Shown here piece after piece: positions 1 through 7,125 of a stretch of 64,000 nt of DNA. Location: assembly GCF_016623495.1 (NCBI RefSeq), contig NZ_JAEHHL010000004.1, positions 1 to 64,000 of the forward strand. Reading direction: 5' to 3'. The notes under the pieces were generated by a model. That model made no database searches and had not been told where the DNA came from. It saw only the letters and a list, made by a program, of their open reading frames with translations. A program made the position numbers and the translations under genes. Position 1 is the stretch's first letter. Each line of letters opens with the position of its first letter. This DNA is from Thermohalobaculum xanthum. Lineage in GTDB: Bacteria > Pseudomonadota > Alphaproteobacteria > Rhodobacterales > Rhodobacteraceae.

Positions 1-245
1 CGAAAACCTCCTCCGTGGCCCAAATCATCTGACAACGGACACACACTAGCTGAAGCCAGAGCGTGGGCAAGTTAAAGACGTTTGCGCGAGATTGGGGTGC
101 AAGTTTGCGGACAATACAAGGTGATCAAGCTTGGAAGGCTCGCATCGATTTTCCATCGTCACTGTTCGTGCTGTTTTCCTAGGACTGCTTAGGACATTCT
201 GCAATCAGTCGAGTGACATATTCTATCATGAGAGTGGATTTCTCC
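1..245. other. Left edge and leader of the GIY-YIG gene
   Basis: No complete gene is seen here. On the plus strand frame 1 is open from base 1 to a TAA at 73-75 (24 codons), so the tail of a gene entering from the left is possible but cannot be judged from so little. The rest is moderate-GC sequence before the first gene. No convincing -35/-10 pair or terminator was found. Confidence 0.3.
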
Positions 246-947
246 ATGACGGACCGCCTTGAAGATTTGCGCCGGTTCTACGCCTTGATGGATGAGCTCG
301 AGCGCCGAGTGGGGGGCAAGCGGATTCTGGCAGAGTGTCACGGGCGGCTGTCGTGGCCAGAACGCGGTGTCTATTTCTTTTTTGAGGAAGGTGAGGATCG
401 ATCGGGGAGTGGCCGGGGACCTCGCGTTGTTCGCGTGGGGACGCACGCGCTCAAAGCCGGGTCGGGTACAACGCTCTGGAAACGCCTTTCCCAGCATCGT
501 GGGCAGGCGCGTTCGGGTGGGGGCAATCATCGTGGGTCAATATTTCGATTGATTGTCGGCACGGCTTTAATGGCGCGAGATGGCCATGTCTCACCGAATT
601 GGGACAATCGCCACTCTTCGGCATCGCGTGAGGTGCGCGGCGCCGAGCTAACAATGGAACGCGCCGTGAGCGTCGTTATCGGCGCGATGCCGTTCCTTTG
701 GCTGCCCGTCGAAGATGACGCCGGGCCCCAGAGTGGACGAGGAATCATTGAGCGCGGGTCAATCGCGCTGCTGAGCGACTGGGGAAAGGAGCCGATCGAC
801 CCTCCATCAGATCGATGGCTTGGCCATCACTGTAACCGCCCGCGCGTCAGAGGTTCCGGGCTTTGGAATAGCAATCATGTCGACGAGAGCTATGAAGTCT
901 CCTATTTGGATGCGCTTGAGCGCTATATCCAAAATGCGGGCGCCTGA
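246..947 (+). CDS. GIY-YIG-like nuclease domain protein
   Basis: Probable nuclease of the GIY-YIG fold, assigned from motifs only. Counting from the upstream GTG at 213, GVYFFF (residues 52-57) matches the first conserved strand, VVRVGT (72-77) the YIG strand, and LWKRLSQHRG (88-97) the following Arg/His helix. A C-terminal SGLWNSNHVDE (205-215) looks like a further family-specific block. Start: the ATG at 246 is preferred because GAGAGTGG lies at a usable distance; GTG 213 and ATG 228 are in frame and would add 11 or 6 residues. The stop overlaps the next ATG by one base (TGATG), so the two genes are almost certainly translationally coupled. It lies in accessory DNA left of a tRNA-Lys-integrated element. 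A role in DNA cleavage or defence is inference; the target is unknown. Confidence 0.65.
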   Translation: MTDRLEDLRRFYALMDELERRVGGKRILAECHGRLSWPERGVYFFFEEGEDRSGSGRGPRVVRVGTHALKAGSGTTLWKRLSQHRGQARSGGGNHRGSIFRLIVGTALMARDGHVSPNWDNRHSSASREVRGAELTMERAVSVVIGAMPFLWLPVEDDAGPQSGRGIIERGSIALLSDWGKEPIDPPSDRWLGHHCNRPRVRGSGLWNSNHVDESYEVSYLDALERYIQNAGA

Positions 948-1864
948 TGGGCGAGACACACGCTGAGCGGATCATGGCGCTGCTGGCGCAATCGCCAGAG
1001 CTTAATGATGATGAGATTGCAGAAAAGCTCTGCATCAAGCCGCGCCAAACAGTCAATCAGATCTGCCGTCGATTAGAGCAGCGTGGAGCCTTAGAGCGAC
1101 GCGTCGGCGCTGCAGGAAAGATTGTTAATGTGCTGGCCAGTGCAGGACCGGTCGCGGCAGCGAAACCGCCTCCCTCTTCTCAGCCCGCTCGGAAGCTCGC
1201 TTCAGGCGAGGAAAAGGTGCTGGTGCCAGAGCGCTTTGATAGGACTCTTCTGATCATGCCGTGCTCGAAGGGAAAGCGTAATGGCGGCGTCGCTGCGAAT
1301 TCTGGCCCATGCCTCGCTGACAAGATTGCGCCAGAATTGGCTGCAGAGCTTATTTCGGCGCGCAAGAATGCAGCTATGAAGACCTCACTTGATGAGGCTG
1401 CGCTCATGCCCGCCTGGCAGCGCTACAGCGGATCGCTGTATCGAGCGGGGGCTGGGGCGGTTGCGCATCTCCTGAAGGAGAAGATGCACATCATTATCCT
1501 AAGTGGCGGATATGGTGCCGTGCTCGCGGGCGAGCCAATCGGGAATTACGACCAGCCGCTGAAGACATCCTGGTGGCCGGGTAAGCTTCTGCAGCGTGTC
1601 TTGCTTTCGTATGCGTCTGTGCAGGGAATTCGTACTGTTCGCGCCTTCGCTTCGTCGACGAGCCCCTATTCGAGCGTCCTCCGTGGGATACGTTGGGACG
1701 AGGCAGGTATTGAAGATGCACTTCTCGTCACCCCTGAAGCCAAGCCTGGTGGGACGCACAAGAGCCCGGCATCGATTGGAGAAGCCGTCGCTGCACTTGC
1801 CGCGAGAAACCTTCGTTCTGACTGGAAAAGCTCATACGGATTGGGGCTTGAGTTTGATGGTTGA
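947..1864 (+). CDS. Winged-helix plus YaaA/DUF6884-like protein
   Basis: 305 residues in two parts. Residues 5-55 look like a winged helix-turn-helix (DDEIAEKLCI then VNQICRRLEQRGALERR). After a Pro/Ala linker (65-95) comes a domain resembling the YaaA/DUF6884 group: LLIMPCSKGKR (101-111), RYSGSLY (159-165) and ILSGGYGAVLAGEPIGNYDQ (184-203). In YaaA relatives the CSK and 'LSxxYG...P...Y' motifs mark the conserved pocket, and E. coli YaaA binds DNA and protects it during peroxide stress. Here the added winged helix suggests a regulator or DNA-sensing partner. The start codon overlaps the stop of the GIY-YIG gene by one base, so both products are probably made together. The biological role is not known to me; a two-gene anti-phage or DNA-damage module is inference from the pairing and island position. 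Confidence 0.65.
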   Translation: MGETHAERIMALLAQSPELNDDEIAEKLCIKPRQTVNQICRRLEQRGALERRVGAAGKIVNVLASAGPVAAAKPPPSSQPARKLASGEEKVLVPERFDRTLLIMPCSKGKRNGGVAANSGPCLADKIAPELAAELISARKNAAMKTSLDEAALMPAWQRYSGSLYRAGAGAVAHLLKEKMHIIILSGGYGAVLAGEPIGNYDQPLKTSWWPGKLLQRVLLSYASVQGIRTVRAFASSTSPYSSVLRGIRWDEAGIEDALLVTPEAKPGGTHKSPASIGEAVAALAARNLRSDWKSSYGLGLEFDG

Positions 1865-1928
1865 TAATTCTCTTTATTCAGTGATCTGAGCTGTTTTTGG
1901 AGAGATCAATCAGTTTCATGGCCGCACT

Positions 1929-1953
1929 CCCCCAGCCTTCGCGAAGGAAGGGG
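1929..1953. terminator. Hairpin between convergent genes
   Basis: CCCCC (1929-1933) and GGGG (1950-1953) enclose the perfect 12-base palindrome CCTTCGCGAAGG (1936-1947). It lies between the YaaA-like gene (plus) and the GNAT gene (minus), where a bidirectional terminator would be expected. No T-tract follows on either strand, so the call is weak. Confidence 0.35.
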
Positions 1954-2012
1954 CAGTTGCTTGCAGCGGCACGGCGGATCCTTTGTCCCCTGCGTCGCAC
2001 CTGAAACAATGC

Positions 2013-2600
2013 CTATTCGAGGTCCTTGACCATCAGCATCCACTCGGTCCCCGGGCTATCCCAGCCCGGGATCGACACGATCGGGCGCCTCGCGACGATC
2101 CTGTAGCCCTTCCGCTCGTACAGCCGGTGCGCGCCGGTGTTGCTGTCCGAGACGATCAGGCTCATCCGACCGGGGCCTTCGAGCGCTTCCGCATGGGCGA
2201 GCAAGGCGCCACCAACCCCCTTGCCCTGGTGATCCGCCAGCGTCGACAGGATGAGAATGTAGCGGCTGTTGGGTGCCAATGCCTCGAGTTCGACCAGCGG
2301 TACGAAGCCGGCGGGGGTGTCGGGATCGGGTTGGGGCATGTCCGAGCCGTGCAGGTAGGTCACCAGCACGCCTGCAGGCGAGCCGTCGACCAGAGCGATC
2401 CACGTCTTTTGCCAGCTGATCCAGGATTCCGAGCCGCGGATCCGCTCGAGCCCGTGATCGAACGCCGACTGGCCCGGGCGGGCGAGCGATGCCCATGTGG
2501 CCAGCGGCAACCCCTCGCCCGCCTGAATGATGAGCGGCGCCATGAACTCCGCATCGGCCGGAGTCGCTGGGCGGATCGTCAAGTCTCGCGGCTGGTCCAT
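2013..2600 (-). CDS. GNAT family N-acetyltransferase
   Basis: About 195 residues from the ATG at 2600 (MDQPRDLTIRPATPADAEFM). The open frame extends to 2717, but the upstream part is Arg-rich and unlike a GNAT. The acetyl-CoA loop is visible as STLADHQGKGVGGALLAHAE, followed by NTGAHRLYERKGYRIVARRP, the usual motif B region. The substrate cannot be told. Codon use is GC-rich like the core chromosome, unlike the nearby integrase element genes, so this gene may be a passenger or native DNA between two accessory blocks. Downstream it converges with the YaaA-like gene across a hairpin. Confidence 0.8.
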   Translation of the reverse strand: MDQPRDLTIRPATPADAEFMAPLIIQAGEGLPLATWASLARPGQSAFDHGLERIRGSESWISWQKTWIALVDGSPAGVLVTYLHGSDMPQPDPDTPAGFVPLVELEALAPNSRYILILSTLADHQGKGVGGALLAHAEALEGPGRMSLIVSDSNTGAHRLYERKGYRIVARRPIVSIPGWDSPGTEWMLMVKDLE

Positions 2601-2638
2601 ATCGCGGTCGGGTGTGACCAGTTTCCTTGAGTGAGAGA

Positions 2639-3177
2639 TCAGGGCGCAAAGCGTTGGGATTGGACCCCTAAAGTGGCGATCTTGTCGGCGGGCTCTCCTG
2701 GCTGCGGATGAACCCATAGTTCAATCTCTGGCAGGGGACGAAACTCTTCCACCGTTCTGTAGACCGTCTCGAGGTCCCGTCCTCCGAAAATCAGATAAAT
2801 AGCTCGCTCATATCCCGCCACCCTGCGAAATCTCGCCATCGTTTCCAAGTCTTTCCGAATGCCCCCTCGACGGGCCTCTACAGATTTGACTTCGATGATC
2901 GCATGGTTGCCTGCCATGTCTCCGGGCGTGTGTATCAAGATGTCTGGCATCGAAAAATCAGGCCGAGTTGTCTCAGGATCGGATGCGCTCGCTTGTCGAC
3001 CTCACCATTGATGGTGAATCGGCAGTCGGGCGGCCATCGCAGGCGAATTTGATGGTAGAGCTCATAACAGTAAACGCGCTCTCTAAATATTGGCTCGCCA
3101 CCGTCGATCGGGAGGTTAAAATACTGTTCTTGAATTCTGGCGGTTGCAGCTCGAAGGATTTCATTAAGCGTTTCCAC
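2639..3177 (-). pseudogene. PD-(D/E)XK-like nuclease, frameshifted
   Basis: Two adjoining reading frames make one protein of about 180 residues. The first part starts at GTG 3177 (Shine-Dalgarno-like GGTGAGAG just before it) and includes RERVYCYELYHQIRLRWP and INGEVDKRAHPILRQLG. The second contains PDILIHTPGD and HAIIEVKSVEARRGG. The order Glu - (P)D - ExK is that of a PD-(D/E)XK nuclease core. The frame breaks at a run of five A (2953-2957 on the plus strand); one extra A would join them as GLIFSMPDI. This could be a true mutation, a sequencing or assembly error in a homopolymer, or, less likely, programmed slippage. If real, the active-site half is separated from the start and the gene is dead. 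Confidence 0.6.
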
Positions 3178-3649
3178 GATCTCTCACCGTTCCGAGTCTT
3201 CTTCAATTCATGAAGGGGTTTCTGATTGGCTGTGCAGGCGAGCGTGGTGTCCTCATGTCGCGAATGCCGGCGGAAGATTCCTCGTCAAGCACGCCATTGC
3301 TGGTAAGCGTTGACAGTTGAGGTTTGGCCCTTTCCCCAAAGACGTTTGGTCACTAACCCCAAGCGGACTAGTCTCACACGAATGTGCCAAGTGGGCCCCC
3401 GTTTGTGAGGGTTTCATTGCCGCGGTGCCTTATTAACTGTTTGATAAGATTATTTAAAATTTCAGACCGGCTTCCGGTCGGTTCGAACAACGCAGGCGAT
3501 GAACTCCCAGTCTTCGCTCGTATCGTACTGGGTGTGAGGTAGATTGTCCCCGGTGTCCCGCATTCATCTTCGGGATTGCCGGGGACATGATCACCCGAGA
3601 GCGCTCGACGAGCATCCGAGTGGGCGAGGATGTGCCCAATAAGCACTGT
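3178..3649. other. 472 bases with no supported gene
   Basis: Between the broken nuclease gene and the replication initiator gene. Several short overlapping minus-strand frames exist (one of 90 codons, 3374-3646) but none has recognisable motifs. A short minus-strand frame reading MRDTGDNLPHTQYDTSEDWE and ending at the TGA at 3462-3464 (33 residues) has a protein-like composition, but it is too short to support. AT-rich patch near 3430-3465. No tRNA 3'-end duplication that could serve as the other attachment site was found here. Confidence 0.4.
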
Positions 3650-4702
3650 TTACAGCTTGAATCCAGAAGGGCGAAGGCCCGCAGCCCCTAAGGTATTCGG
3701 CCATTCCTCCCAGATCTCTTCAGTTGACCACCAGTGCGGTGCAGCTTGCTGCATCGCCGCCTTAAAGGCCGTCTTCTTGGCGGGGGGCAGCTGTGCCAAA
3801 GTTGCCTGCGGCGTTGTTTGATTTGCGGCGCTGCAGAACATTCGCCAAAGCCACGGAGCGATCGACGGCGGGGCATCGCTCAACATGCAGAGTTGAAGTG
3901 TTCCGAAGGGGTCTTCCCAAGATGCCAATTCTTTTAGAGGCCCTCCGTGCTTCACCACGCGTTCAATCCGAGTCATCGGTACGGAAGACTCCGACTGTAT
4001 TTCATTTTTGGCCATCTCCTTCTTCTTGTCGTATATGCGAGTCTGCCTGTTTGACTTTGGGCTTCCAAGATAAAGGGTCTCAAGATAACCATTTCTCTTG
4101 TAGAATCCACTCCGTACAGCGTAGTTGGAGTAAAATAGTGTATTTTTAATACCGATGCCCAATAAGTCGATGGCAATATCAAGTCGGCTGACCCGCGCGC
4201 TTTGAAAGAGCTGTTCCGGGCCTCCGGGGAGGATATATTCCATATGGGCAAGCAGAAGCTCCTCCACGCCATCTTTCCCCATCTTTGCTGGATTAAATTC
4301 GAGGCGGACAAAGGAATATTCTTTTTTATTTGGATATAAGCTAAGCAGAGCAGGCTCTTTCGAGACGTCCAGAGATAAAAAGGCGTTATACGAATACCCA
4401 TTTTTACTGTACGTCTTTTTCACGTAACCGAGCTCTTCCTGAACCTTGACCACATTCCAGATAGCTCCCTTCGTGGCAGCCGATGTTATCGGGAGCGTGA
4501 GGCTTATTTTGTCGATGCTCATTGCGATCTGTGGGGTGGATTTGCAATTAATTGCACTTATGGGCGGACTATGTGATGCGAGGTCCAGTTTACCTTTCCC
4601 GACTTTCTTGATTTTGATGATCGAATGAGCGGGTTTTCCGTTGACATGCTTGTTCGTAAGATTGCTCTTTACAGGCTTGTTAGAGGGGGTGCCGGATTTC
4701 AT
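3650..4702 (-). CDS. Rep_trans-type replication initiation protein
   Basis: 350 residues. The middle carries a pattern typical of the replication initiation factor family (Rep_trans; rolling-circle plasmids, some filamentous phages, Tn916-like elements): FVRLEFNPAKMG, ARVSRLDIAIDLLG, then YLGSPKSNRQTRIYDKKKEM with the conserved tyrosine, then TRIERVVKHGGPL. The Lys/Ser/Ile-rich N-terminus and lower GC contrast with the surrounding core genes, a sign of transfer. The start at 4702 has a strong GGAGG nearby and overlaps the stop of the excisionase-like gene (ATGA). The family role is nicking of a double-strand origin to begin rolling-circle replication; the origin itself was not located. It supports an element able to replicate after excision. 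Confidence 0.75.
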   Translation of the reverse strand: MKSGTPSNKPVKSNLTNKHVNGKPAHSIIKIKKVGKGKLDLASHSPPISAINCKSTPQIAMSIDKISLTLPITSAATKGAIWNVVKVQEELGYVKKTYSKNGYSYNAFLSLDVSKEPALLSLYPNKKEYSFVRLEFNPAKMGKDGVEELLLAHMEYILPGGPEQLFQSARVSRLDIAIDLLGIGIKNTLFYSNYAVRSGFYKRNGYLETLYLGSPKSNRQTRIYDKKKEMAKNEIQSESSVPMTRIERVVKHGGPLKELASWEDPFGTLQLCMLSDAPPSIAPWLWRMFCSAANQTTPQATLAQLPPAKKTAFKAAMQQAAPHWWSTEEIWEEWPNTLGAAGLRPSGFKL

Positions 4703-4980
4703 AACGTTTCCTCCCCGCGATGCGTCGCTCGATGCCTTTCGATCCAGGCATCAAATTCGTCGAGGTCGATAAGAACCTTTCGCCCGAGGCGAATAATCGC
4801 CGGAGCAAAACCGTTTCCCGCGAGCTTGGCTCCGCCGGATCCGCGTTGATCGTGTGCGTTGAAGACGAGATGTCTCAGGTATCGCTCAGAGGCCCACCTA
4901 TAGCCCTCGATTTTTGGAATATCGCGAATTGCTGCAAGCCGCTTGCGTGCTTCGCGACGCGTGGGGTTGCTCTCTGTCAT
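4699..4980 (-). CDS. AlpA/excisionase-like DNA-binding protein
   Basis: 93 residues from ATG 4980, chosen because AAAGGAG lies about ten bases upstream; the frame is open to 5058. The second half, GFAPAIIRLGRKVLIDLDEF then DAWIERHR, matches the small MerR-like winged helix of AlpA/Xis proteins (recognition helix, 'GRKVLID', 'DAWI'). Such proteins act as directionality factors or transcription activators for an adjacent integrase. It is translationally coupled to the replication initiator downstream. A regulatory or excision role for this element is inferred from the family and the position next to the integrase operon. Confidence 0.7.
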   Translation of the reverse strand: MTESNPTRREARKRLAAIRDIPKIEGYRWASERYLRHLVFNAHDQRGSGGAKLAGNGFAPAIIRLGRKVLIDLDEFDAWIERHRATHRGEETL

Positions 4981-5078
4981 TTTGCTGATCTCCTTTATCG
5001 CGTCGCGTTCGTTGCGGCGCTGACAAAGAAGGGTGCTCTGGGATTCGCGGCCCGACAAACCAGGCAGTTTCCTTCAAC

Positions 5079-5106
5079 ATATTGATAAAAAACAAAAAAT
5101 ATTGAT
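5079..5106. repeat. Two ATATTGAT repeats 20 bp apart
   Basis: ATATTGAT occurs at 5079-5086 and 5099-5106, exactly two helical turns apart, in an AT-rich leader (5075-5140) between the 203-residue gene and the excisionase-like gene. The placement suits an operator or Xis-binding pair controlling the alpA-rep transcript. Seen directly; function inferred. Confidence 0.5.
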
Positions 5107-5147
5107 TATCTGATTGGTATTTAGCTCGTTGATTCTGGTATTCCCGT

Positions 5148-5759
5148 CTAGCCTACCGAATCGTCGATCCACTGCCTTATGAACTTCCGGAGTGCGTCAA
5201 AGCGATAGAGCTTCTCGCCGCCCTTCGTTAGGCGCTGCTCAAGCTCGCGGGCCATCTCCGAAATGTTGAACTTCGCCTTTGCCTCGATTCCCTTTTCCTT
5301 AAGCAGTTCAAAGAACGCTTCCTCCGCGATTTCCCGGCTCTTGGGCAGAGCCTTTTCGGCCTTTGTCCAGCCTTTCGCTTGTTTCTTTCGGTCCTGATAG
5401 CGCTCTTCTGCTTCCTTCAGGTGTGAGGTTGCGTCTGGCCAGCGTGCGCAGGCCCAGGCAACAAAGTTTCGAGGATCGACGAGGTGTCGTGCCGCGCCCT
5501 CGCTCCCTTCGATCCGTTCGAGCTCTCGGAGATGGTCGCGGCCCTCCGCGTCCCTCAGATGGCCTGCGCGACGGTCTGCCATGGATGCGAGGGCAATCTT
5601 GTACGGGCGCTGCATTTCGTCTTCATCGCCATGGGCTACGATTGGTTTTTTTCGGTTTTTTGGATCGATATCCTGCAGCAGGCAAATGGCTTCGAAGAGC
5701 GTCCAAGTCTGCTTTTCGAAGTACGTATCGAGCAAATCGGCCAGCAGATTATTCGTCAT
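5148..5759 (-). CDS. Hypothetical protein of integrative element
   Basis: 203 residues, no domain recognised. The N-terminus (LLDTYFEKQTWTLFEAICLL then QDIDPKNRKK) is followed by a charged, Lys/Glu-rich second half (HLKEAEERYQDRKKQAKGWT; EKGIEAKAKFNISEMARELE) that looks helical. The start overlaps the integrase stop by 11 bases, so it is in the integrase transcript. GC is lower than the core. Genes with this 'WTLFEAICLLQGIDP' style opening are common beside tRNA-targeting integrases in proteobacteria, but I do not know a function. Confidence 0.65.
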   Translation of the reverse strand: MTNNLLADLLDTYFEKQTWTLFEAICLLQDIDPKNRKKPIVAHGDEDEMQRPYKIALASMADRRAGHLRDAEGRDHLRELERIEGSEGAARHLVDPRNFVAWACARWPDATSHLKEAEERYQDRKKQAKGWTKAEKALPKSREIAEEAFFELLKEKGIEAKAKFNISEMARELEQRLTKGGEKLYRFDALRKFIRQWIDDSVG

Positions 5760-6807
5760 TTTCGAAAAGCCGACCCATGGTGCGTTCTACGACCCGCCGG
5801 GTGTGAGCGTCGCTAAAATGTGCGTAGCGTTTTGTCATTTGCGGTGTCTTGTGACCTAAGACCGCCCCTATTTCTGGAAGGCTTGCGCCATCCATAGCAA
5901 GATAGCTCGCAGCAGTGTGCCGAAGGTCGTGAAATTTGAAATCGGCGATGTCGGCTTGATGAACGGCGGCGTACCAAGCCTTCATAATATTTGCTGGACT
6001 GCTGCCAATCCTGCTCGGAAAGACGAGTGCTTTCGGGTCGAGGCGCTTCTCTCGAAGCTCGGTCAAGGCGAGCTTTACGGGTTTCAGTAATGCCGCCGAG
6101 CGTCGTTCACCATTTTTCGTCTCGTGGATCGTGATCCTGTCGCGCTCCCAGTCGAGATCGGCCCATGTCAGGCGTTCAATCTCGCCCCTCCGCATGCCCG
6201 TCGTCAGCGCAATCAAAACGAAGGGTAGTAGATAGGGGTTGGAGCTCTGCTGGCAGGCGTCGAGTAAACGTTTACGTTCTTCATCGGAGAGATGGCGGAC
6301 GCGTCCCTGCGGCTCCTTGAGTCTCGGAACTCTCCGCATCGGATTGTCCTCGAGCCAGCCATACTGTTTTTCGGCCACACTCAAGGCGTGGGAGAGGGCC
6401 GCCATATATCGATTGACGGTGGCCGGGCCAACCTCCCTGGTCGCGCCGCTTCGCTTCATGAGCTCGGCGCGCGCACTCAGAATTCGATCCGGTGTCAGCT
6501 CAGACAAGCGCAGGGCGCCAAGGTGCCGCCGCCAAAAGCCCAGCTGCTGGATCTGTACTTTGCCAGAGCGTTTGAGAGGTATGATTTCCGAGATGTAGCG
6601 CTCGATGAGCTCGCCAACGGTGTGCTTTCGGGCTTGCCTTCCATCGCGGAACCTTCCGGCATCAATACCTGCTTCGATGTTGCGGGCCCAGGCTTCAGCG
6701 TCGGTCTTGCGCTTGAAGCTTTGCGACACCGTCTGAACACCGCGGCGGCGCACCACGGCTTTCCAGCTGATCCCGCGTTTCCCCTCGATTTTGCTGATGG
6801 AAGGCAT
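5749..6807 (-). CDS. int: Tyrosine recombinase/integrase
   Basis: 352 residues. The N-terminal arm-type domain begins MPSISKIEGKRGISWKAVVR; a SAM-like core-binding domain follows (about 60-160). The catalytic domain shows the first Arg in TTGMRRGEIERLTWADLDWE, the HxxR box in FHDLRHTAASYLAMDG, the last His in LGHKTPQMTKRYAHF and the nucleophile Tyr in KRYAHF. The full set of catalytic residues is present. The gene ends facing away from, and starts about 130 bases from, the 3' end of tRNA-Lys, the classic arrangement for integration into a tRNA 3' end. It cuts and rejoins DNA at att sites for integration and excision of the element to its left. Confidence 0.93.
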   Translation of the reverse strand: MPSISKIEGKRGISWKAVVRRRGVQTVSQSFKRKTDAEAWARNIEAGIDAGRFRDGRQARKHTVGELIERYISEIIPLKRSGKVQIQQLGFWRRHLGALRLSELTPDRILSARAELMKRSGATREVGPATVNRYMAALSHALSVAEKQYGWLEDNPMRRVPRLKEPQGRVRHLSDEERKRLLDACQQSSNPYLLPFVLIALTTGMRRGEIERLTWADLDWERDRITIHETKNGERRSAALLKPVKLALTELREKRLDPKALVFPSRIGSSPANIMKAWYAAVHQADIADFKFHDLRHTAASYLAMDGASLPEIGAVLGHKTPQMTKRYAHFSDAHTRRVVERTMGRLFENDE

Positions 6808-6870
6808 GGCAAGCGCAATCCGATATCATTCAGTGAGCGTTCACCAGATGCGTCCAGGGATCAAGAGGTG

Positions 6871-6891
6871 TTGCACCAAATTTGCACCAAA
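6871..6891. repeat. TTGCACCAAA direct repeats, possible integrase arm sites
   Basis: TTGCACCAAA at 6871-6880 and again at 6882-6891 (11-base period), between the integrase start and the tRNA-Lys 3' end. Closely spaced short direct repeats flanking the core site are typical arm-type binding sites of tyrosine integrases. Seen directly; the role is inferred from position. Confidence 0.45.
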
Positions 6892-6936
6892 AATGCTCTT
6901 GAGTGCCGTCTTAGATCATTAAGTTATTGATTTTGT

Positions 6937-7011
6937 TGGTGAGCGGGGTGGGGATCGAACCCACGACCAGCTGATTAAAAGTCAGCTGCTCTACCACTGA
7001 GCTACCCGCCC
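6937..7011 (-). tRNA. tRNA-Lys (anticodon TTT)
   Basis: Read on the minus strand it gives a full cloverleaf: acceptor GGGCGGG pairing with CCCGCTC, the anticodon loop containing CTTTTAA, the T-loop GGTTCGATCCC, and an encoded ACCA at 6937-6940. It decodes AAA/AAG lysine codons. Its 3' end is the probable attachment site of the integrase element to the left; the tRNA remains intact. Confidence 0.95.
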
Positions 7012-7125
7012 TCTCCGATCGGACCCAGTGGACCGCGGACGGCGCGGACCGTAGGGCGGGGCGGGGCTTCGGTCAAGAGGGGCAGGTACTGGTGCGACGG
7101 CTCGGCCGGCGTTATATGCTCGCCC

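Noticed and set aside
3374-3646. 90-codon minus-strand frame between the broken nuclease and rep genes
   Set aside because: No motifs, overlapped by two other open frames, no good ribosome site.
5079-5106. CRISPR-like or plasmid iteron array
   Set aside because: Only two 8-base copies; too few and too short for either.
1-6936. Second attachment site of the tRNA-Lys element
   Set aside because: No copy of the tRNA 3' end was found left of the integrase; the other end must be outside the window or too short to see by eye.
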